A DNA stretch of 49,313 bases, taken from assembly GCA_034004685.1 (NCBI GenBank), contig JAVEWG010000027.1, forward strand, positions 1 through 49,313, in the 5' to 3' direction. This document shows, in pieces, positions 43,754 to 49,313 of this stretch; within the stretch, counting starts at the first letter, position 1; each line of letters begins with the position of its first letter. The notes beneath the pieces were generated by a model that had not been told where the DNA came from, searched no databases, and worked only from the letters and a program-made list of their open reading frames with translations. Position numbers and translations under genes: made by a program. This DNA is from JAEUNX01 sp034004685. GTDB taxonomy: Bacteria > Pseudomonadota > Gammaproteobacteria > Burkholderiales > Rhodocyclaceae.

Positions 43754-44191
43754 ATGAATCCGACTTCAAGCCCTTATGAACAACTGGGCGAAGCGGGCAT
43801 CGCCCGCCTAGTGGAACGCATCTACCACTGGATGGCCATCCTGCCCGAGGCCCAGTCCGCCCAGCGCCTGCACAGCCCGGACACCCGGGAAGTACAAGCC
43901 CGCCTCAAAGCCTTCCTGAGCGGCTGGCTCGGCGGACCGGACCTGTTCCGCCCCCGCTACGGCGAACCCTGCATGCGCCGTCGCCATATGGCCTTTCCCA
44001 TCGACAGCGCCACCCGGAACGCCTGGATGGCGGCCTTCCGCCGCGCTTTGGATGAAACGGTAACGGCCCCGGCACTCCATGCCCTGCTGCTGGCCCAGTT
44101 CCAGGCCATGGCCGATCACCTGCGCAACCGGGCCGACCCGAGTCAGCCGGCCCCCCAGCACGCCTGGGGCTGCGCCCGCCAACCGGCTTGA
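43754..44191 (+). CDS. Truncated haemoglobin (group II-like)
   Basis: A 145-residue globin. YEQLGEAGIARLVERIYHWM is the A/B-helix start of the 2-on-2 fold, LKAFLSGWLGGPDLF the E-helix to loop region, and RYGEPCMRRRHMAFPID holds the proximal (F8) His; RNAWMAAFRRALDE carries the conserved Trp of the G helix. Group II proteins bind O2, NO and sulfide and can support NO detoxification. It lies 33 bases after cydB on the same strand and is probably co-expressed with the oxidase, perhaps delivering O2 or removing NO near it; that role is inference. Confidence 0.9.
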   Translation: MNPTSSPYEQLGEAGIARLVERIYHWMAILPEAQSAQRLHSPDTREVQARLKAFLSGWLGGPDLFRPRYGEPCMRRRHMAFPIDSATRNAWMAAFRRALDETVTAPALHALLLAQFQAMADHLRNRADPSQPAPQHAWGCARQPA

Positions 44192-44221
44192 TCGCCGGCC
44201 ATCCTTTCCACGGAGCAAGCC

Positions 44222-44854
44222 ATGAGCACCACGACCCATTCCACCTCCCTGTTGCTGCCGGACCCCGCCACCCGGGCCGATCGGCGCCAGCTCCTGATCG
44301 CCACCGCCGGCCTGGGGGGCGCCTTGGCCCTGGGAACAGCGGTGCCCATGGTGGCCAGCCTCACCCCTTCGGAACGGGCGCGGGCTGCCGGCGCCCCGGT
44401 GGAGGTGGACATCGACAAACTGGCGCCGGGTGAAATGATGGTGGTGGAATGGCGCGGCAAGCCGGTGTGGATCCTCCATCGCACGCCGGAAATGCTCGCC
44501 GCCTTGAGCCAGGCCGAACCCCATCTGGCGGACCCGGGTTCGGCGGTGGCGGCCCAGCAGCCGGCCTATGCCCGCAACCCCCACCGCTCCCGGCGACCGG
44601 AAATCTTCGTGGCGGTGGGCATCTGCACCCACCTGGGCTGCTCCCCTTCCCAAGTCCTGACCGCCGGCAATCCGGCCCTGGGGGCTGACTGGCCGGGCGG
44701 TTTCCTGTGCCCCTGCCACGGCTCCACCTTCGACCTGGCAGGCCGGGTGTTCCGCAACAAACCCGCCCCGACCAATCTGGAAGTGCCTCCCCACCAATAC
44801 CTGTCGGAAACCCGGCTGCGCGTCGGCGCGGACGAATCCGACGCCACCGCCTGA
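44222..44854 (+). CDS. Rieske iron-sulfur protein (PetA-like), without cytochrome b or c1 genes
   Basis: A 210-residue protein with a twin-arginine-like N-terminal anchor (DRRQLLIATAGLGGALALG) and the Rieske cluster site: CTHLGC and CPCHGSTFDLAGRV give the two Cys and two His ligands, followed by PAPTNLEVPP as in bc1 complexes. The proximal insert between about residues 95 and 125 is long and rich in Ala/Pro. It is the usual bc1 Rieske type, yet petB and petC are absent from the window; it sits inside the bd oxidase operon. It could supply a bc1 complex encoded elsewhere or take part in a separate electron path. Confidence 0.92.
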   Translation: MSTTTHSTSLLLPDPATRADRRQLLIATAGLGGALALGTAVPMVASLTPSERARAAGAPVEVDIDKLAPGEMMVVEWRGKPVWILHRTPEMLAALSQAEPHLADPGSAVAAQQPAYARNPHRSRRPEIFVAVGICTHLGCSPSQVLTAGNPALGADWPGGFLCPCHGSTFDLAGRVFRNKPAPTNLEVPPHQYLSETRLRVGADESDATA

Positions 44855-44871
44855 GGGCAAGGAGACCCCCC

Positions 44872-44982
44872 ATGTGGTATTTCGCCTGGGCCCTGGGCAT
44901 CGGCTTTGCCGTGCTGCTGGCCATCCTCAACGCCCTATGGGGCGAAAACGAAGAAGCGCGCCGGCAAGGCGATGGGGACTGA
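44872..44982 (+). CDS. cydX: Cytochrome bd oxidase subunit CydX
   Basis: A 36-residue membrane peptide: MWYFAWALGIGFAVLLAILN, then ALWGENEEARR. The invariant WYFAWxLG start is diagnostic for CydX/YbgT, which stabilises the haems of cytochrome bd. The ribosome site is AAGGAGA, seven bases upstream. It overlaps the start of ybgE by eleven bases. It lies about 1.15 kb away from cydB instead of directly behind it. Confidence 0.95.
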   Translation: MWYFAWALGIGFAVLLAILNALWGENEEARRQGDGD

Positions 44983-45250
44983 CGCCCCCCGCCCAGCCGG
45001 GCTGGCCTGGCTGCCCCTAGTAACCGCCATCGCCTTGACCCTGGGCCTGACGGCTTATCCCCAAGTGCTCGCCGACGCCAGCGGCCAGGCCGACCATGGC
45101 GCGGCCCTACTGTCCATGTGGGCCATGAGCGCGGGTTTCGTGCGGGGGGTGGGTTTCATCCCCTGCCACCGCCTGCCCCGCATGCTCCTCTCCGGCGGGG
45201 CCTGCCTGCTGGCCCTGACCCTGGCCCTCCTCAAGATCGCCAACCCCTGA
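44972..45250 (+). CDS. ybgE: Cyd operon protein YbgE
   Basis: A 92-residue protein with three short hydrophobic segments. The core WAMSAGFVRGVGFIPCHRLP, then RMLLSGGACLLALTLAL, matches the cyd operon protein YbgE, whose role is not settled. The ATG at 44972 lies inside the end of cydX, with GGCAAGGCG as a weak ribosome site, so it is probably translated by coupling. Confidence 0.87.
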   Translation: MGTDAPRPAGLAWLPLVTAIALTLGLTAYPQVLADASGQADHGAALLSMWAMSAGFVRGVGFIPCHRLPRMLLSGGACLLALTLALLKIANP

Positions 45251-45262
45251 CGCCCCACATCC

Positions 45263-46411
45263 ATGCCCCAACAACTTGCCACGGCCCCCCGCATCCTGAT
45301 CCTCGGCACCGGTTTCGGCGCCCTCACCGCCGCCCGGGAGGTTCGCCGCCGCGCCCCCCGGGCTACCATCACCCTAGTCTCCCCCAAGGCGGAGTTCGTC
45401 TTCCTGCCCAGCCTGATCTGGGTGCCCCCCGGCATCCGCCGGGGTCCGGAGCTGGTGATTCCCCTGGAGCGCTACCTGCAACGCCACCGCCTGACGCATC
45501 TGGCGGCCACCGTCACCGGCCTGTCCAACAATGGGCGGCGGGTGCTCACGGACCAGGGGCCCGTGGATAACGACGGCCTCATCATCGCCACCGGCGGCCG
45601 CTTCCTGAAGAAAATGCCAGGCATCGAGCACGCCCTCACCCTGTGCGAAGGGGTGGCGGCGGCCCAAGCTATCCGGGCGCGCTTATTGGCCTTGGAGGAA
45701 GGGGCCATTGCCTTCGGTTTTGGCGGCAACCCCCAGGAACCCTCCGCCATGCGAGGCGGCCCCATGTTCGAACTGCTCTTCGGGGTGGATACCTGGCTGC
45801 GTCAGCAGGGGAAGCGCCAGCGCTTCCAGCTCAGTTTTTTCAACGCTGCCGCCGAGCCGGGCAAGCGCCTGGGGGAAAGGGCGGTGGCGGCCCTGTTGGG
45901 GGAAATGGCCCGGCGGGGCATCGCCACCCATCTGGGCCAACCCATCAAGGGCTTCAGCCGCCAGGCGGTGATCACAGCGCAGGGCGATATCCCGGCGGAC
46001 CTGATCCTCTTCATGCCCGGCCTCGCCGGCCCGGACTGGGCCGGCGAGTGCGGCATTCCCCTCTCCCCGGGGGGTTTCTTCCCGGCCGACGAGTTCTGCG
46101 CCGCGCAAGGACTGGAGCACGCATTCGTGGCCGGGGACGCCGGCAGCTACCCCGGCCCGGACTGGCTGCCCAAGCAAGCCCACATGGCCGATCTCCAGGC
46201 CCGGGCCGCAGCGGAAAACCTGTTGCGGGTCCTGGCTGGCCAAGCCCCCATCGCCCGCCCCAGGCCCGAACTCATCTGCATCGTCGATAGCGTCAATGCC
46301 GGCACCCTGGTGTATCGCGACCTCCGGCGCAATTTCACCCTGCCATCCTCCCGTCTCTTCCACTGGGCCAAACGCTACTTCGAAGGGCACTACCTGCGGG
46401 CCTTCCGTTGA
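45263..46411 (+). CDS. FAD-dependent oxidoreductase, SQR/NDH-2-like
   Basis: A 382-residue flavoprotein with two dinucleotide folds: ILILGTGFGALTAAREVRRR at the N-terminus, LIIATGGRF, and the FAD-site HAFVAGDAGSYPGPDWLPKQ. The overall plan is that of sulfide:quinone oxidoreductases and type II NADH dehydrogenases. The middle redox Cys of SQR is absent: the usual region reads GGNPQEPSAMRGGP. Two other Cys (TLCEG, LICIVDS) remain. The C-terminal FHWAKRYFEGHYL could be the membrane-binding amphipathic helix. It could feed quinol to the bd oxidase; the donor is unknown. Twelve bases after ybgE, the likely last gene of the operon. Confidence 0.85.
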   Translation: MPQQLATAPRILILGTGFGALTAAREVRRRAPRATITLVSPKAEFVFLPSLIWVPPGIRRGPELVIPLERYLQRHRLTHLAATVTGLSNNGRRVLTDQGPVDNDGLIIATGGRFLKKMPGIEHALTLCEGVAAAQAIRARLLALEEGAIAFGFGGNPQEPSAMRGGPMFELLFGVDTWLRQQGKRQRFQLSFFNAAAEPGKRLGERAVAALLGEMARRGIATHLGQPIKGFSRQAVITAQGDIPADLILFMPGLAGPDWAGECGIPLSPGGFFPADEFCAAQGLEHAFVAGDAGSYPGPDWLPKQAHMADLQARAAAENLLRVLAGQAPIARPRPELICIVDSVNAGTLVYRDLRRNFTLPSSRLFHWAKRYFEGHYLRAFR

Positions 46412-46724
46412 AGAAGCATCAGGGATCCTCAGAAATCCTGAAGCCTCCACCGCGGGGGCGAGCCTGCCTCCCGTGGCCCTCACTGCCTTCCTGACCACCC
46501 CCTTGGCCCTGGAGGGCAACCCGGGGGATCCCCCACCAGCAAAGACGGCTCAGTATTGGGCGGGGCGGGAGGGTCGAGGCGGCCGGGGGAGGCCACGGGC
46601 CCGGGTGACACACTTCAGTAACCAAATCCATCCATACTCTTCGCCCGGCCCCGCGCGGGTGGATCCATCCCTCCGCCCAGCCCGGCTCCGGCCGGTCCTA
46701 CCCATTCCCTGAGGAGACGCCACC
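46412..46724. other. Gap between the cyd operon and the next gene
   Basis: This 313-base stretch contains no gene that I can support. Frames crossing it are broken or are rich in Arg, Pro and Gly, as non-coding high-GC DNA gives. No strong terminator or promoter was found; GAGGAG eight bases before 46725 is the ribosome site of the next gene. Confidence 0.5.
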
Positions 46725-47273
46725 ATGATGAACGCAGCCTGGTCGGAAACCATCCATGTCGAAACCCTGGAGTGCGAGTTCATTCCACCCCTGCTCGGGG
46801 AGGAATTGACCCAGGAACACCGGGGCATCCATTGGGAACAGCATCTGGCGGCCCAGGAGGCCTGGCAGGACGCCCTGGCGGACGTGGAGGCCGCCTGGGC
46901 CCGGGAAAACAGGCTGGAGAGCGAGCAGCCTTCGGTGCGGACCATCATGGCCATGAACACCCTGCTCCTGTCCCTGCGGGAGCGGATCCTCCAGGTTCAG
47001 AACGAGGCGGCCAACCTGGCCATCGCCGAAATGTCCCGCCGCCACGACCCCGCCGCCCGCCCCGCCCTGCCCCAGCTCGGCGCCGAGGGCGCCCAGCGGC
47101 TGGAGGCCCTGGTGGCAGCGGGCTTCGAACTCCTGGCCTCCGCCCAGGCCCGCTTGGCCCAGCTTACCGGCTACAGCCAGGGGCCCGCCGGCGCGGGCTT
47201 GCGGGCTGCCAGGCTGGAGCGGCGCACTTATCGGGCGGTGATCGACTTTCCCGATCGCCGGGCCGCCGGCTGA
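46725..47273 (+). CDS. Hypothetical protein, mostly helical (182 aa)
   Basis: Not recognised. The ATGATG at 46725/46728 has GAGGAG eight bases upstream, and the gene has the third-position GC bias of its neighbours, so it is likely real. The sequence has an acidic N-terminal stretch (ETIHVETLECEFIPPLLGEE), a long amphipathic helical region rich in Glu/Ala/Leu (about 40-110, AQEAWQDALADVEAAWAREN, then MAMNTLLLSLRERILQVQNE) and a basic C-terminus. It resembles small coiled-coil adaptor or regulatory proteins, but no domain could be named. Monocistronic, convergent with the SDR gene. Confidence 0.72.
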   Translation: MMNAAWSETIHVETLECEFIPPLLGEELTQEHRGIHWEQHLAAQEAWQDALADVEAAWARENRLESEQPSVRTIMAMNTLLLSLRERILQVQNEAANLAIAEMSRRHDPAARPALPQLGAEGAQRLEALVAAGFELLASAQARLAQLTGYSQGPAGAGLRAARLERRTYRAVIDFPDRRAAG

Positions 47274-47422
47274 CCGTCCTCTTCTCGCCGGAGCAATGGA
47301 CTCGGGCGAGGGGAGGAGGATCACGCCCCCACGTTCACCAGGCGTGAGCCGGTCCCCCGGCCCCATGGGCGGCGGCCCATGGGGGTCTCGCGCCCAAGGC
47401 AGCGAAACCGATGCCGTTGGGT

Positions 47423-48202
47423 TTAGAGAGAATAACCGCCATCCACCCGCAGCACCTGGCCGGTGGTGAAGGCCGAGCGGGAGGAGGCCAGGAAGACGAC
47501 GGCATCGGCCACTTCTTCGGGGGTGCCGGTGCGCTGCAGCGGTACGTTCTTCTTCATCGCTGCAATGTAGGCGTCGTCGATCCCGCCCGTACCCACCATC
47601 TTGTTGAACATGCCGGCCTGGATGATGCCCAGCGCCACGGAGTTCGCGCGCACGCCAAAACGCCCCTCCTCCCGGGCGATCCCGGCGAACAGGCGGTCCA
47701 CCGCGGCCTTGGGCACGGCCGACAAGCCGTCCTGGGGCGCCCACCGTTCCAGACAGGTGGTGGTGATCGCCACCAGGGAGCCACGGGACTGACGCAGATG
47801 GGGCACCGCCGCATGGACGAGGTTGAAGCAGGCCACCGAGTCGCTCAACATGTAGCGCTTGAACTCCTCGGGGGTAACCTTGCTCATGAACTTGAATTCG
47901 ATAAGGGGGCCCATGGCATAAATCACCGTGTGCAGGCCACCCACCGTTTGGGCGGAGGTGTCGACGGCTTGCTTCACGGATTCGGCATCTTCCAGGTTGA
48001 GCTGGACGATTTCCGCCCGCCGCCCCAGGGCCCGGACCTTTTCGGCAACGTCTTCGGCCTTGCCACGGTTGCTGTTGTAGGTCAGCACCACGTCGGAGCC
48101 GGCTTCCGCCAGCGCCAGGCAAATGGCCGAACCGATGCCACCGCTGCCGCCGGCGACGAAAGCTGCGCCAGCGGGGAAAAGAGGGGGGCGGGAGAGAGTC
48201 AT
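47423..48202 (-). CDS. SDR family oxidoreductase lacking the catalytic Tyr
   Basis: A 259-residue short-chain dehydrogenase/reductase-fold protein. The N-terminal cofactor site GGSGGIGSAICLALAEAG and VVLTYNSNRGKAE suit NADP(H). The active-site region reads TTTCLERWAPQDGLSAVPKA: Lys is present, but the Tyr four residues earlier is replaced by Ser, and the Ser of the catalytic triad is not obvious. The C-terminal VFLASSRSAFTTGQVLRVDG, then GYSL, is typical of FabG-like SDRs. It may be an inactive or differently working member. AGGAATTCGCC supplies the ribosome site at 48202. Next to a thioesterase gene on the same strand. Confidence 0.85.
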   Translation of the reverse strand: MTLSRPPLFPAGAAFVAGGSGGIGSAICLALAEAGSDVVLTYNSNRGKAEDVAEKVRALGRRAEIVQLNLEDAESVKQAVDTSAQTVGGLHTVIYAMGPLIEFKFMSKVTPEEFKRYMLSDSVACFNLVHAAVPHLRQSRGSLVAITTTCLERWAPQDGLSAVPKAAVDRLFAGIAREEGRFGVRANSVALGIIQAGMFNKMVGTGGIDDAYIAAMKKNVPLQRTGTPEEVADAVVFLASSRSAFTTGQVLRVDGGYSL

Positions 48203-48505
48203 GGCGAATTCCTATGAAGACTAGATCGAGAGGGCGTCCGGCAGTCCCGGGGAAATGATCCGGAGGCTTGCGATACCGCGTTCCTGGCGTCCGGATGGCA
48301 AGGGGACACAAAACCTGGGAACGGGCTGAAAAGTGGCGCTTCGTCCGAACCACGGCGCGGCCACCGCGAAATCCACGGGGTTTTCTGCGCCAATCGCCGA
48401 TGTTGCCCCACGTCATTGGGGCTGTGCAAGCCTCTTTTTCGGCCCGGGTTGCGGGCTCTTGGCCACGCTGGCGCCGCCCATGGCGGCAGCGCGCCCAGGC
48501 ACGCC
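48203..48505. other. Gap upstream of the SDR gene
   Basis: 303 bases without a supported gene. The overlapping long minus-strand frames are shadows without family resemblance. It probably holds the SDR promoter, but no clear -35/-10 pair or operator was visible. Confidence 0.5.
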
Positions 48506-49180
48506 CTAAGACGGATTCCTGGCCATGATGAACACCCCTTCGCAACTGGCGGTGCGCAACTCATCGGCCCAGATTTCCCCCACCAGGTATTTTTTCCGGC
48601 CCTCCGTCCGGTCCACCCGGGCAACCAGGCGCAGGGGTTTGTTGAGGGGCGTCAGGTGGTGGTAGCGGACCGTCAGGGACCCGGTGGGACCCGCAGTGCC
48701 ACTGATGCGTTGGCCAAAGCCCAGGAGCTGGTCGAACAGCAGGGCGACCACGCCGCCGTGGACACTCTCGGCCGGCCCTTCATAGCCCCAGCCGACGGTG
48801 ACACTGCCGTGGATGAGCCCATCGGCCTGCCAGATGTGCAGGGGGGGCGCCAGGGCATTGCTTTGCCCCATCACCGGACTCATCTCGTGGTACATGAAGG
48901 GGAGATATCCCGTTTGCGCCGCAAAATGCTCGGCCTGGGCCTTGTTGCCGAACAGTCGCCCATTGGCCTCGATGCGGGCAAGCTCTGCCTGGAGGGTGGC
49001 AATCAAGGATTTCAGCTGCTCGGTCGGCACGTCCGAGGTCAACAGCGCGCTGTTCAGGTTCCGCAGTACCGTGGCCAGCTCCCGCCGGACCTGCCAGTGA
49101 TCGTTCAGGGCGGGGCGCACTTCGGGTGAGGTCGCCAGCAAATCCGACGGATCGTAGGGAATGGGAGGGGTTTTCTGCAT
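48506..49180 (-). CDS. PaaI-type hotdog thioesterase with N-terminal extension
   Basis: A 224-residue protein. Residues about 110-224 are a hotdog thioesterase: GYEGPAESVHGGVVALLFDQ has the His-Gly-Gly and Asp of the PaaI active site, and LTVRYHHLTPLNKPLRLVA continues the fold. Residues 1-105 are an extra helical part (DHWQVRRELATVLRNLNSAL, then TLQAELARIEANG) that is not part of the minimal domain. It would hydrolyse acyl-CoA or aryl-CoA esters; the substrate is unknown. The ATG at 49180 was chosen over the ORF start at 49267, whose first part reads as non-coding. The gene precedes the SDR gene on the same strand after 303 bases. Confidence 0.8.
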   Translation of the reverse strand: MQKTPPIPYDPSDLLATSPEVRPALNDHWQVRRELATVLRNLNSALLTSDVPTEQLKSLIATLQAELARIEANGRLFGNKAQAEHFAAQTGYLPFMYHEMSPVMGQSNALAPPLHIWQADGLIHGSVTVGWGYEGPAESVHGGVVALLFDQLLGFGQRISGTAGPTGSLTVRYHHLTPLNKPLRLVARVDRTEGRKKYLVGEIWADELRTASCEGVFIMARNPS

Positions 49181-49313
49181 GGTGGTTCGTCGTCCGGATG
49201 AAGGAGGATTGTCTTGCAGCGGACATTTTACTTGGGCAGCCCAGGACAGCAGGAGCCCCTCGCGCACCGCTCCCCCAAGATCGACCGAGAAAAACCCGGA
49301 TGGGCCTCAACGC

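Overview
The window is about 49 kb of high-GC bacterial DNA. Codon use, the mnmG-rsmG-parA-parB cluster, CydP and the Cus efflux genes all suit a Gram-negative betaproteobacterium, most likely of the Rhodocyclales (Azospira/Azoarcus-like). The taxon is an inference from gene content, not a database result. No rRNA, tRNA or CRISPR array was seen. Most of the sequence is core or metal/redox accessory chromosome; one block (about 5.2-18.7 kb) has visibly lower GC and looks acquired.

Layout. 1-5.1 kb: the 3' end of an ABC exporter, a hotdog thioesterase, an MgtA-type P-type ATPase, an HMA-CDF metal transporter and a 45-residue CDGSH iron-sulfur protein. 5.1-18.8 kb: a type I secretion island, all on the minus strand. 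It encodes an ABC exporter with a degenerate C39-like domain, a small exported partner protein, a 2812-residue RTX protein with an FrpC-like module, and an HlyD adaptor. The island lies between a complete yceI gene and a duplicated yceI 3' end (104-bp perfect direct repeats), so it appears to split an older operon (cytochrome b561, yceI, CDGSH, CDF). 18.7-26.2 kb: yceI, cytochrome b561, a DODA dioxygenase with a divergent LysR regulator, class II fumarase, a tyrosine phosphatase, two DUF2889 paralogues and a glutathione peroxidase.

26.3-32.7 kb: a copper/silver efflux operon, cusF-cusC-cusB-cusA, with a CopR/CusR-like palindrome upstream. 32.7-33.3 kb: a ParDE-type toxin-antitoxin pair with a perfect inverted-repeat operator. 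33.4-38.0 kb: the mnmG-rsmG-parA-parB operon, carrying between parA and parB a gene that looks like an in-frame fusion of MntA antitoxin and HepT toxin fragments. 38.2-39.2 kb: a second CDF transporter.

39.3-46.4 kb: a sigma-54 activator with a cysteine-rich PAS domain, divergent from an enlarged cytochrome bd operon (cydP-cydA-cydB-truncated haemoglobin-lone Rieske protein-cydX-ybgE-SQR-like flavoprotein). This is the best candidate here for an unusual respiratory or NO/O2-handling module. 46.7-49.2 kb: an unrecognised 182-residue protein, an SDR lacking the catalytic tyrosine, and a PaaI-type thioesterase. A family of short REP-like palindromes is scattered between genes in the 23-33.5 kb region.
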